A DNA stretch of 10,614 nucleotides from Filifactor villosus (GTDB lineage: Bacteria; Bacillota; Clostridia; Peptostreptococcales; Filifactoraceae): contig NZ_JBHSHL010000029.1 in NCBI RefSeq assembly GCF_042652965.1, forward strand, positions 1 to 10,614, read 5' to 3'. Shown here piece by piece: positions 1-6,437 of the stretch (positions are counted from its first letter, which is position 1; the number at the start of each line of letters is the position of its first letter). The translations under genes and the position numbers were made by a program. The notes beneath the pieces were generated by a model. It did no database searches. It was not told the origin of the DNA and worked only from the letters and a program-made list of their open reading frames with translations.

Positions 1-8
1 AACCTCCT
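1..8 (-). promoter_or_regulatory. AGGAGG Shine-Dalgarno-like site at window edge
   Basis: The minus strand carries AGGAGG at 8..3, right where the window stops. It lies 28 nt after the stop of the shortened EcfT frame. A further gene of the transport operon probably starts just outside; by analogy with similar operons an ECF substrate-binding (S) component is one guess. A competing reading is that these bases are codons (Glu-Glu-Val) of a frame that is open to the window edge; see the EcfT entry. Confidence 0.4.
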
Positions 9-35
9 CTGTTTTATACGAGTATCTCACATTTT

Positions 36-269
36 TTACGTTTTGTAAAGTATTGCGTAGACACGCTCTAACTCTATACAGTATAAAAGCACAAAAAACA
101 AAATAAAGCTTAATGCTCTTTTCCACATCCCGCTATATAAATATAGAAAAAAGGCAAAAACAATTAGTATAAAAAGTAGAATTGTATCGCTTATAAAAAA
201 GCTCGTAAATCCAACAATTGGAAGTAGAGTAAGTTTTATTCTCGGATCTATAGTTTTTCTATCTGACAA
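36..269 (-). pseudogene. ecfT: EcfT/CbiQ-like ECF transporter membrane subunit, truncated
   Basis: This is the N-terminal part of an energy-coupling-factor transmembrane (T) protein, the subunit that joins ECF ATPases to a vitamin- or metal-binding S component in the membrane. It shows the family's early DPRIKL motif (residues 8-13) and three hydrophobic segments at about 14-29, 30-46 and 50-66. The start is TTG at 269, supported by GGAGG 8 nt upstream; the frame overlaps the end of the ATPase gene by 11 nt, as in a coupled operon. Family members are usually about 220-270 residues, but this frame stops after 77, and its last dozen residues are no longer membrane-like. Another frame (reading ...NVKNVRYSYKTEEV) stays open to the window edge and resembles the N-terminus of an ABC ATPase domain, so a deletion joining two genes is possible. 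A frameshift or premature stop is the alternative. EcfT identity is fairly sure; the cause of the break is inferred. Confidence 0.7.
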
Positions 270-1776
270 GCTCTCTACCTCCTCTCATCTTGTCTAATAT
301 GAGAAATTTATTACTTTCACTCATATCTAAAACAGTTTCTATTTTTCCATCTCCCATTACCCATAGCTTGCTCACTGTGTTTGCTAAAAACTCAAAATCA
401 TGACTTATTACCAAAACTGTTGTCCCAATTTTCAATTGTTCTTCAATCAGTTTTGCGACGGAAAGCATTGAGTCTTTATCACAACCTGATGTTGGTTCAT
501 CATAGATAAAAACTTTTGCCTGTTTCATCATTCCACAAGCTATTGTTAGCCTTTGTTTTTCTCCTCTTGATAAAGCAAACGGATGCTTGTCTATATATTT
601 ATCTAAGCCAAGTACATTCAAAATAAACTTTGCCTTTTGGGTATTTTCTTTTTTATTTTTACTTGAAATACCAAGTAGCATTTCATCAAGTACACTTTCC
701 GAAAACAACTGATAGTCTGAATCTTGAAAGACAAAATATGACATATCCATTAAATCTTTGTGATTAAGCGACTTATCTTTTCCCGCCCATATTGTCCCCT
801 CTTTCATCTTCTCAAGTCCTGAAAGCACTCTTGCAAAGGTAGTTTTCCCAGTACCATTTAAGCCGATAAGACCAATAGCTTTTCCGCACTCCATATTGAA
901 ATCAAGATGATTTAAAATGTACTGTTTTTGCTTCTTTCCATTCTTAGCTACATTCGAATAGCAAAATTTCAAGTCTTTTCCGCTGATACTTTCATCCTTT
1001 AATTGATATGAATCTTTCTTCTCACTTATCCTATATTCTTCTAATTCAAGAGTTCTTAGTCCATTCTCATCCCAAAACTCCCCTTCAAGATGGATAACTT
1101 CTTCCCGACTCAAGTCCAGTGCAATTTCTCCATCTTTCACCAAAAGAAAACGGTCAAATAAAGATTTTACATAGTACAAACGATGTTCAATTAGAACAAC
1201 TGTTGTTCCTTTTTTCTTTAATTTTTCCAAAATTAAAAATAGGCCAAATGTTGCTTTCATATCCAAATTTGCTGAAGGTTCATCTAAAATTAAAACTTTC
1301 GGATTCATCGCATAGATACTTGCAATAGCTATCTTTTGTTTCTGTCCGCTTGATAATTCAAAAACAGATTTTCCTTTCAGTTCCTCAATATCCAGTTCTG
1401 CATATACTTCTTCTACTCTCTGTTTTATTTCATCTCTTGATTTGCAGATGGTTTGAAGCCCAAAAGCTATTTCTTCATCTGTCGTTGTCGTAAAAAATTG
1501 ACTTCTTGGATCTTGAAATACAGTCCCTACAATATGCCCTATTTCATGAAGCGATAATTTGCTTATATCTTTTCCGGACGCAAAGGCTTCCCCTTGCATT
1601 TTGCCTTTGTAATAATGTGGAATAAGACCATTCATCACACTTCCAAGAGTGCTTTTACCACTTCCACTTTTCCCTGAAATTAAAACAAATTCACCTTTTC
1701 TAATTTCAAGATTGACATTTTTTAAAGCAGTTCGTCCATCTTCCCATTCATAATAAACATTTTTTAGCAAAATCAT
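259..1776 (-). CDS. ECF-type transporter ATPase with two fused nucleotide-binding domains
   Basis: This 505-residue cytoplasmic protein powers an energy-coupling-factor (Cbi/Ecf-type) transporter; the two ATPase halves that are often separate (EcfA1/EcfA2) are fused in tandem. NBD1: Walker A GKSGSGKST 35-43, Q-loop Q88 followed by DPRSQFF (typical of EcfA), signature LSSGQ 141-145, Walker B VLILDE 161-166, H-loop H198. NBD2: Walker A GLNGTGKTT 305-313, Q351 followed by DSDYQLF, signature LSRGE 402-406, Walker B VFIYDE 422-427, H459. Both sites keep the catalytic glutamate and histidine, so both look active. A linker of about 50 residues joins the halves (about 230-265). The gene starts 2 nt after the stop of the upstream exporter gene, with GAGG before the ATG, and overlaps the truncated ecfT by 11 nt. 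The partner T subunit is broken in this window, so function may depend on genes beyond the left edge. Confidence 0.88.
   Translation of the reverse strand: MILLKNVYYEWEDGRTALKNVNLEIRKGEFVLISGKSGSGKSTLGSVMNGLIPHYYKGKMQGEAFASGKDISKLSLHEIGHIVGTVFQDPRSQFFTTTTDEEIAFGLQTICKSRDEIKQRVEEVYAELDIEELKGKSVFELSSGQKQKIAIASIYAMNPKVLILDEPSANLDMKATFGLFLILEKLKKKGTTVVLIEHRLYYVKSLFDRFLLVKDGEIALDLSREEVIHLEGEFWDENGLRTLELEEYRISEKKDSYQLKDESISGKDLKFCYSNVAKNGKKQKQYILNHLDFNMECGKAIGLIGLNGTGKTTFARVLSGLEKMKEGTIWAGKDKSLNHKDLMDMSYFVFQDSDYQLFSESVLDEMLLGISSKNKKENTQKAKFILNVLGLDKYIDKHPFALSRGEKQRLTIACGMMKQAKVFIYDEPTSGCDKDSMLSVAKLIEEQLKIGTTVLVISHDFEFLANTVSKLWVMGDGKIETVLDMSESNKFLILDKMRGGRELVR
278..282 (-). promoter_or_regulatory. 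RBS fixing the TTG start of the EcfT fragment
   Basis: GGAGG on the minus strand lies 8 nt before TTG at 269 and inside the 3' end of the upstream ATPase gene. It supports the unusual TTG start and indicates independent re-initiation within the overlap. Confidence 0.7.
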
Positions 1777-1778
1777 GG

Positions 1779-3488
1779 TTATACCTCATACTGAGCTTTC
1801 CATAATTTTGTGTAGTAACCATTTTTTGCAAGAAGTTCGCCATGCTTTCCTTTTTCAAGTAAATTTCCTTTTTGAAATACGAGAATTTGGTCAGCTTTTT
1901 GAATTGTTTTTAAATGATGAGCCACTACAAGTACGGTTCTATTCTTTGCAAGTTCTGTAATCGCATCTTGTATCAAAGATTCATTTACAGGATCAACATT
2001 ACTTGTCATCTCATCAAGAATTAAAATAGGTGCATCTTTCAAAAATGCTCTTGCAATAGATATTCTTTGTCTCTGTCCACCTGAAAGAATCCCACCATTT
2101 TCTCCAATATCAGTTTTATAACCTTTTGGTAAACTCATAATGAAATCATGTATCCTTGCCTTCTTTGCAGCTTTAATGATTTCCTCTTTTGTAGCTCCTT
2201 TTTTACCTACTCTGATATTTTCTTCAATCGTGTTATCAAACAGTTGAACATTCTGCATGACAATGCTGATACGATCTAAAAGCTCATCATAAGGAATATC
2301 CCTTATATCAGTTCCTCCAAGTGTAATTTCCCCTTTATGCACATCATAAAATCTTAGAAGCAAGTTGGTTATAGTAGTCTTTCCACTACCTGATTCTCCA
2401 ACTAAGGCTGTCATTGTTTTTTCAGCAATAGAAAAGCTCAATTTTTCCATTTTAAATTCATCTTTTTCATAAGAAAAATCTATGTTTTCAAAAGCTATAT
2501 CATTATCTTTCGGAACAATTCCATTCACTTTATCCGGGATTACATCTGCATATAAAATTCTTGAAAGTCTTTCGTAACTATCTATCGCCGAAACATAGTA
2601 CATATAGTGTTGTTCCATAGAAGCGAACGGCTTATAAAACTCTTTTGAAATTACTGCAAAGATAATAAAATGAAGTACATCAAGACTTCCCTTTTTAACA
2701 AGTATTGCTCCTGCAATTAAAAGAACTAAATATCCAATATCCAGTAAAAACCCAAATATAGATAGCTGTTTTGCCTTGAATCTTGAAGCTACTTTGCTTG
2801 TTTCTCCAAACTTTTTTGTCTTATTCATAAGCTCATTATCCAAGCTCTTATTGTTTGAAAAACTCTTTAATACAGGTATTCCTCTAATATATTCAACAAA
2901 TAAGCTAACCATATCAAGAAGTGCTGAGTTATTCTGATTTTCTATTTTTTCAGATTGCTTAATTGTCATATATAGAAAGGCAAGTGCAATAGGAACGGAC
3001 ACTACCATTATCAGCGCCAACTTTATATCAATACTTGCAAGACCGATAAATACCATTGTTGCTATTAAAAAATCACCGAACATTCTTGACCACATATGCC
3101 CTACAACAAGGGACATATTATCAACATCTTTGTGTAAAATTGTGTTGATCTCTCCCAGTCTTTCATTGGTATAAAAGCCCAAACTGAATTTCTTTAATTT
3201 GATAATCATGCGTTCTCTTATTTGCTGAACAATATCAAAACCTGCACTATGCTTTTTCATATCCGCAACCATGTTACAAATGCCTTTGAATACAACAAAA
3301 AGTGCAATCACAATAAAATATTTATATAGGTTCTCTATGCTTGTTCCGTCAAATATCTGAAACAGTATAGAAAAGACAATAACAATCATAGCTATGGAGC
3401 TTAATCCATAAAGAGCAAAGAATATACTTGATATAGCTAAATCTCTTTTGCCACTTTTTGTGAGCAGTTTTAACATTTCCTTAAACAT
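1779..3488 (-). CDS. ABC exporter-type half transporter (TMD-NBD), second subunit
   Basis: This 569-residue protein has an N-terminal type-1 exporter membrane domain (about six helices, roughly residues 17-310) and a C-terminal nucleotide-binding domain. The NBD shows Walker A GESGSGKTT 364-372, Q-loop Q412, signature LSGGQ 468-472, Walker B ILILDE 488-493 and H-loop H524. The Walker B/D-loop reads DEMTSNVDP rather than the common DEATSSLD; the catalytic Glu is present. Its ATG lies inside the end of the preceding ABC gene (8-nt overlap), which suggests translational coupling and a heterodimer with that protein. Family members export lipids, drugs or peptides, but the fold is also used by YbtPQ/IrtAB-type siderophore importers. 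The ECF genes directly downstream favour an uptake role, as an inference only. The substrate is unknown. Confidence 0.88.
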   Translation of the reverse strand: MFKEMLKLLTKSGKRDLAISSIFFALYGLSSIAMIVIVFSILFQIFDGTSIENLYKYFIVIALFVVFKGICNMVADMKKHSAGFDIVQQIRERMIIKLKKFSLGFYTNERLGEINTILHKDVDNMSLVVGHMWSRMFGDFLIATMVFIGLASIDIKLALIMVVSVPIALAFLYMTIKQSEKIENQNNSALLDMVSLFVEYIRGIPVLKSFSNNKSLDNELMNKTKKFGETSKVASRFKAKQLSIFGFLLDIGYLVLLIAGAILVKKGSLDVLHFIIFAVISKEFYKPFASMEQHYMYYVSAIDSYERLSRILYADVIPDKVNGIVPKDNDIAFENIDFSYEKDEFKMEKLSFSIAEKTMTALVGESGSGKTTITNLLLRFYDVHKGEITLGGTDIRDIPYDELLDRISIVMQNVQLFDNTIEENIRVGKKGATKEEIIKAAKKARIHDFIMSLPKGYKTDIGENGGILSGGQRQRISIARAFLKDAPILILDEMTSNVDPVNESLIQDAITELAKNRTVLVVAHHLKTIQKADQILVFQKGNLLEKGKHGELLAKNGYYTKLWKAQYEV

Positions 3489-5220
3489 TTTCTGTTACCA
3501 CCTCTTTCAAATTCCATCTGTCAACCTTGTTCTGTGCTTCCACCATATCACGATAAAAATCACATCTTTTCATCAGCTCTTCATGGCTTCCTGCATCAAG
3601 AACAACACCCTTATCCATAACTATAATTTGGTCTGAATCTCTAATCGTATTTAGATGATGAGCAATTGTAATGATGATTTTATCCTTACTTAAATCATCA
3701 ATCGCTTCACCGATTAGTCTTTCATTTTCACTATCAACAGCTGCCATCGCCTCATCTAATATTAAAATCGGTGCATTTTTCAGTATCATTCTCGCAATGG
3801 AAATTCTTTGTTTCTCGCCACCTGACAGCTTGACACCCATTTCTCCGACTCTTGTATCATATCCATTTGGCAAAGCGGAAATAAAATCATGGCATCTTGC
3901 TTTTTTAGCTGCTTCTATGACTTCTTCTTTTGTTGCATTTAATTTTCCGATTGCTATATTTTCAAAAATGCTTAAATCAAAAAGGATAACTTCTTGCTGC
4001 ACACTACCAATCAGCATTGATATATTTTCTTGACTATATTCTTTTATATCTTTTCTATTTATCAGTATTTGTCCTTCGTCTGCATCCCAAAATCCCATAA
4101 GCAAATTAGATACAGTACTTTTCCCACAACCACTTGCTCCTACAAAGGCATTCAAACTATTTTTCTTAAAAGTTAAATTGATATTTTTTAGCTCAAAGCT
4201 ATCTTTTCCGTATGCAAAATTCACATCTTTAAATTCTATATTTCCAAATTCTAAACCTTGTTCTGTCTTTTTCTTTGGAAGCGGAACTGTTAAAACTTTT
4301 CCAATCGCCTTTAGAGCTTCCTTAAACACAATAGAAAAATGTTGCAATGTAGCCGTCTTACTTATAGATGCAGTAAAAGCAGACGATAAAATAATGGCAA
4401 GAATAAATTTAGGTGTCGTAATATTTCCTTGATATAGAAATACACTGCCTAAAATCATAACAATGACTACACCGATTTCCATAAATATGTCAATGAGTCC
4501 CATTGGAATTGTAATTGCTCCCATACTTTTTTTCACCCAATAAATGTATTCTCTTGCTGTCTTTAATGTTCTTTCGCTAATCTCCTCTTCTTTCGCAAAA
4601 GCCTTAACAACAGAAATATTTTTTACATATTCCATCAATTCTTCTCTCATCTTGCTTTCATGGTTAAAATAAATGGCAAAGTTTTTGTTCATTGTTTTTT
4701 GAGAAAGAACTTTTACCAAATACATGAGTGGAACTCCAGCAATTATTCCAAGTGCAAGACGCCAATCCACAAAAATCATAGCTACAAAAATAATGGTAGG
4801 TAGAAGTGTAACTGACATGATTTCAGGAAGACCATGAGCAAGGTATACTTCCACTTGCTCCACATCATGCTGAACAATGTTCGTAAGCTCCCCGGTATTA
4901 TGTTCTTTGAAAAATCCTAAACTTAGTTTTTTTAGATGACCGATAATATCCACTCTAAGTTCTGTCAATTTTTCGTATGCTTTCTCATGAGCAATCTTTG
5001 TTGCAAAATAGTAAAATACTCCCTTTAATACAAACGATATAAAGATTCCCAAGAATATATACTTTAAATTACCTTCGTTAATATTGTTTGTGATTAAGGA
5101 ACTAATCAAATATACAAGTAAGATTTGTGGCATCAAGTCAAATACTATTTTTAAAGCAAGAAGTGAATTGGATAAGCCATTTTTCCCAATCACTTTTTTT
5201 CTTAACTCTTTTTCTGTCAT
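3481..5220 (-). CDS. ABC exporter-type half transporter (TMD-NBD), first subunit
   Basis: This 579-residue half transporter has membrane helices across about residues 20-300 and a C-terminal NBD. Motifs numbered from the chosen start: Walker A GASGCGKST 361-369, Q-loop Q408/Q409, signature LSGGE 465-469, Walker B ILILDE 485-490 and H-loop H521. The D-loop region reads DEAMAAVD, a variant of DEATSSLD; all catalytic residues are kept. I chose ATG at 5220 because AAAGGAG sits 8 nt upstream. A TTG six codons earlier lies within that Shine-Dalgarno sequence and cannot use it. The stop overlaps the next ABC gene by 8 nt. The two proteins share layout but differ in sequence, as expected for a heterodimeric transporter. 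Drug or peptide export and siderophore/metal uptake are both possible roles; the neighbouring ECF genes make uptake worth considering. Confidence 0.88.
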   Translation of the reverse strand: MTEKELRKKVIGKNGLSNSLLALKIVFDLMPQILLVYLISSLITNNINEGNLKYIFLGIFISFVLKGVFYYFATKIAHEKAYEKLTELRVDIIGHLKKLSLGFFKEHNTGELTNIVQHDVEQVEVYLAHGLPEIMSVTLLPTIIFVAMIFVDWRLALGIIAGVPLMYLVKVLSQKTMNKNFAIYFNHESKMREELMEYVKNISVVKAFAKEEEISERTLKTAREYIYWVKKSMGAITIPMGLIDIFMEIGVVIVMILGSVFLYQGNITTPKFILAIILSSAFTASISKTATLQHFSIVFKEALKAIGKVLTVPLPKKKTEQGLEFGNIEFKDVNFAYGKDSFELKNINLTFKKNSLNAFVGASGCGKSTVSNLLMGFWDADEGQILINRKDIKEYSQENISMLIGSVQQEVILFDLSIFENIAIGKLNATKEEVIEAAKKARCHDFISALPNGYDTRVGEMGVKLSGGEKQRISIARMILKNAPILILDEAMAAVDSENERLIGEAIDDLSKDKIIITIAHHLNTIRDSDQIIVMDKGVVLDAGSHEELMKRCDFYRDMVEAQNKVDRWNLKEVVTENV

Positions 5221-5228
5221 AAACAACG

Positions 5229-5235
5229 CTCCTTT
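5229..5235 (-). promoter_or_regulatory. RBS deciding the start of the first ABC gene
   Basis: AAAGGAG on the minus strand is spaced 8 nt from ATG 5220. An in-frame upstream TTG at 5238 would fall inside the site, so the shorter protein is preferred. Confidence 0.8.
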
Positions 5236-5254
5236 CAAAATTGAATAAAACCGA

Positions 5255-5270
5255 ATAATAATTCAATATT
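5255..5270 (-). promoter_or_regulatory. Possible second promoter/TetR half-operator before the ABC genes
   Basis: In the 133-bp gap between tetR and the first ABC gene, AATTCAATATT (plus strand 5260-5270) exactly repeats the core of the tetR upstream inverted repeat at 5981-5991. A minus-strand TATTAT at 5260..5255 could be a -10 box, but no good -35 is seen at 16-18 bp. A looser inverted pair, ATTGAAT 5240-5246 and ATTCAAT 5261-5267, surrounds it. The repeat suggests the same TetR protein binds here; the promoter itself is weakly supported. Confidence 0.4.
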
Positions 5271-5283
5271 AGAGTTTAAATTA

Positions 5284-5308
5284 AGACTTTGCCGGTTACA
5301 CAAAGTCT
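5284..5308. repeat. Perfect 8-bp hairpin between tetR and the ABC genes
   Basis: AGACTTTG at 5284-5291 pairs with CAAAGTCT at 5301-5308 around a 9-nt loop. It lies about 45 bp after the tetR stop. On the minus strand it is followed by TAATTT, too poor in T for a strong intrinsic terminator. It might attenuate read-through or stabilise the tetR mRNA end. Confidence 0.5.
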
Positions 5309-5353
5309 ATTTTGAGCTAATCATCTACATCTATAGAATCTGCTCTATTTAAG

Positions 5354-5926
5354 TTATAAGGATTCCACACCTTTGTAATAACATCTCGCTATCAGCTTTA
5401 ACATCTCTTTTGCCCACTCTTCATTTTGATAGTGTCTTGCTATTTCAAGAAGTCCTTCCGTAAAATTATTTGCCAAAATGTGTGCAAGCATCGGATCATA
5501 TTTTTCTTCAGACTGTCTATTGATCCCTTCCTCAATATGTACTTGCATCTGATATATCAACTTTTGTTTTGCATCCATATGTTTCGTTCCGTAACTCTTA
5601 TCCATAAGAATAATAAGCTTTTTACGATCCTTTAGCAACTCATCAATATATTTTGCACCCGCAATTTCAAATCGTTCGGAAGCAGAACCCGCTTCTAAGG
5701 ATTCTTCCTCGTCAAATGCAGATTCAAAGTTTAAATAAATGCAGCCAACCACCGCATCAAATAAAACCTCTTTGTTTTTGAAATACGTGTAGATAAGTGC
5801 AACAGGAATATTCGCTTCACTTGCAATTTCCGTAAGTTTCGCACTCCTATAATCTTTTTCATAGAATACTTTCTCTGCTGCTTTAAGTATTCTATTTCTG
5901 ACTTCTTCTTTTAATACTTGTGCCAT
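5354..5926 (-). CDS. TetR/AcrR-family transcriptional regulator
   Basis: This 190-residue protein has the usual TetR layout: an N-terminal DNA-binding three-helix bundle (about residues 8-55) containing LTEIASEANIPVALIYTYFKNK, which is the classic helix-turn-helix ending in YxYFKNKExLF, and a variable helical ligand-binding/dimer domain. The ATG at 5926 has an AGAGG-type ribosome site about 8 nt upstream. The gene heads the transport operon, with the ABC genes 133 bp downstream on the same strand. Its promoter is overlapped by a perfect inverted repeat whose core recurs before the ABC genes, so autoregulation plus control of the transporters is the simplest model. The inducing ligand is probably a transported or toxic small molecule, but nothing in the sequence identifies it. 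Confidence 0.9.
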   Translation of the reverse strand: MAQVLKEEVRNRILKAAEKVFYEKDYRSAKLTEIASEANIPVALIYTYFKNKEVLFDAVVGCIYLNFESAFDEEESLEAGSASERFEIAGAKYIDELLKDRKKLIILMDKSYGTKHMDAKQKLIYQMQVHIEEGINRQSEEKYDPMLAHILANNFTEGLLEIARHYQNEEWAKEMLKLIARCYYKGVESL

Positions 5927-5968
5927 AATAAACCTCTTCTCATAACTTTAATACCGAATCCTAATTTA

Positions 5969-5997
5969 ATAATAAAACTAAATTCAATATTTGTCAA
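5969..5997 (-). promoter_or_regulatory. tetR promoter (TTGACA-17-TATTAT)
   Basis: On the minus strand, TTGACA (5997..5992) and TATTAT (5974..5969) are separated by 17 bp, close to the sigma-A consensus. Transcription would begin around 5962, some 36 nt before the tetR ATG. The left arm of the 10-bp inverted repeat lies in the spacer just inside the -35 box. Confidence 0.75.
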
Positions 5998-6012
5998 TAC
6001 TGATATTGAATT
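5981..6012. promoter_or_regulatory. Candidate TetR operator: 10-bp perfect inverted repeat
   Basis: AATTCAATAT (5981-5990) and ATATTGAATT (6003-6012) are perfect inverted copies separated by 12 bp. The repeat covers the -35 area of the tetR promoter and also the -35 box of the opposite, plus-strand promoter. A bound TetR dimer could therefore control both directions. The 11-bp core recurs at 5260-5270. Binding is inferred. Confidence 0.65.
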
Positions 6013-6034
6013 TCTTTTCTATCCTTGATATAAT
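6006..6034 (+). promoter_or_regulatory. Plus-strand promoter divergent from tetR (TTGAAT-17-TATAAT)
   Basis: TTGAAT at 6006-6011 and a perfect TATAAT at 6029-6034 have a 17-bp spacer. Transcription would start near 6041 and run away from tetR. The first strong terminator is at 6130-6161, giving a short structured transcript, or a leader if read-through occurs. The -35 overlaps the right arm of the TetR operator candidate. Confidence 0.6.
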
Positions 6035-6067
6035 AAGTTATCGAATTTAATATACGCTTAACGCTGT

Positions 6068-6088
6068 TCTTATACTATTAGTATAAGA
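6068..6088. repeat. Near-continuous 10-bp inverted repeat
   Basis: TCTTATACTA and TAGTATAAGA flank a single T at 6078. As DNA this is a palindrome-like protein site; as RNA the loop is too tight unless the innermost pairs open. Confidence 0.7.
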
Positions 6089-6097
6089 GCAAGCACA

Positions 6098-6117
6098 GTA
6101 AGTGTACGGACACTTAC
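6098..6117. repeat. 8-bp inverted repeat with ACGG loop
   Basis: GTAAGTGT (6098-6105) and ACACTTAC (6110-6117) form a perfect stem around ACGG. GC-flanked repeats of this size are typical of both RNA hairpins and relaxase recognition arms. Confidence 0.7.
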
Positions 6118-6129
6118 GGAAAAATTGAT

Positions 6130-6161
6130 GAAGCAGCCCTTCGGGATCTGCTTCTTTTTTT
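6130..6161 (+). terminator. Intrinsic terminator with UUCG-type loop
   Basis: GAAGCAG (6130-6136) pairs with CTGCTTC (6148-6154), followed by seven Ts (6155-6161). The inner part closes as CC-UUCG-GG with a two-base bulge, a very stable tetraloop. A further outer stem, AAAAATTGAT (6120-6129) with ATCAATTTTT (6162-6171), wraps the whole structure. It ends the plus-strand transcript starting near 6041. Confidence 0.85.
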
Positions 6162-6177
6162 ATCAATTTTTAGCTTG

Positions 6178-6193
6178 TTAGGGTGAACCCTAA
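6178..6193. repeat. 7-bp inverted repeat TTAGGGT-GA-ACCCTAA
   Basis: The arms at 6178-6184 and 6187-6193 are perfect and separated by two bases, followed by GACCCCG. It lies 34 nt before the small mobC-like ORF. It could be part of an oriT/relaxosome site or an operator of that ORF; this is inference from position only. Confidence 0.45.
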
Positions 6194-6226
6194 GACCCCG
6201 AAAACCATACAAAGAAGGAAATATCT

Positions 6227-6325
6227 ATGGCAAACAGAATACGAAATGAACTGCAAAAAAAGAATACTCCCACGCACGAGTATTCTTCTTCAGCTAAACC
6301 ATCTGGGTTATTTTTCAAAGGTTGA
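6227..6325 (+). pseudogene. Short MobC-like 5' remnant (32 codons)
   Basis: ATG at 6227 follows AAGAAGGA with a 7-nt gap and opens MANRIRNELQKK, a basic start of the sort seen in small relaxosome (MobC) proteins of Gram-positive conjugative elements. After about residue 12 the frame runs straight into the hairpin of the minus-strand terminator and stops at 32 codons, so the rest of the gene is missing. The good ribosome site and upstream repeats suggest this was once a real gene start whose body was replaced at about 6255. It might also be a leader peptide. The MobC identification rests on a dozen residues and is tentative. Confidence 0.3.
6255..6287 (-). terminator. Intrinsic terminator of the ietAS operon
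   Basis: On the minus strand GAGTATTCTT/AAGAATACTC (6278-6287 and 6260-6269) form a perfect 10-bp stem with an 8-nt GC-rich loop, followed by a run of seven Ts opposite A6255-6261. It lies about 150 nt after the protease stop codon and in the right orientation to end that operon. It also separates the operon from the tetR region. Confidence 0.8.
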
Positions 6326-6437
6326 TTTACATATATCCATATGCTACACCAAGTTTTTTTATTTAAATCCAAATTTTTTAGCTATTATGTTAATTATTTT
6401 CACTGCTTCATTTTTTATAAATATCGAATTCATCAAA
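6326..6437. other. AT-rich 3' region of the ietAS operon, no gene seen
   Basis: These 112 bp are very AT-rich. A 24-codon minus-strand frame (6433..6359) has no ribosome site and I do not call it a gene. CATATGCTA at 6338-6346 echoes the palindrome at the other end of the module (10266-10274), and TTTCAAAG at 6313-6320 also recurs there. Confidence 0.5.

Larger units (their letters stand above)
6041..6161 (+). ncRNA. Candidate structured small RNA or mobilisation-gene leader
   Basis: A transcript from the plus-strand promoter to the terminator would be about 120 nt and contain no convincing ORF. It would fold into three hairpins. The first is TCTTATACTA/TAGTATAAGA at 6068-6077 and 6079-6088 with a one-base centre, possibly extended by GCTT/AAGC at 6056-6059 and 6091-6094. 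The second is GTAAGTGT/ACACTTAC at 6098-6105 and 6110-6117 with loop ACGG. The third is the terminator stem. The same repeats could instead act as DNA, for example as protein sites of an origin of transfer, since a short mobC-like start follows. I do not recognise a known RNA family. Confidence 0.35.

Noticed and set aside
1775..4432. Plus-strand frames opposite the ABC genes
   Set aside because: They mirror strongly conserved NBD coding sequence on the minus strand and have no ribosome sites or recognisable domains.
6190..6372. 60-codon minus-strand frame through the terminator
   Set aside because: Half of it is the translated terminator hairpin and T-run; no ribosome site is visible.
6359..6433. 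24-codon minus-strand frame after the protease
   Set aside because: No ribosome site, very AT-rich, and no recognisable similarity.
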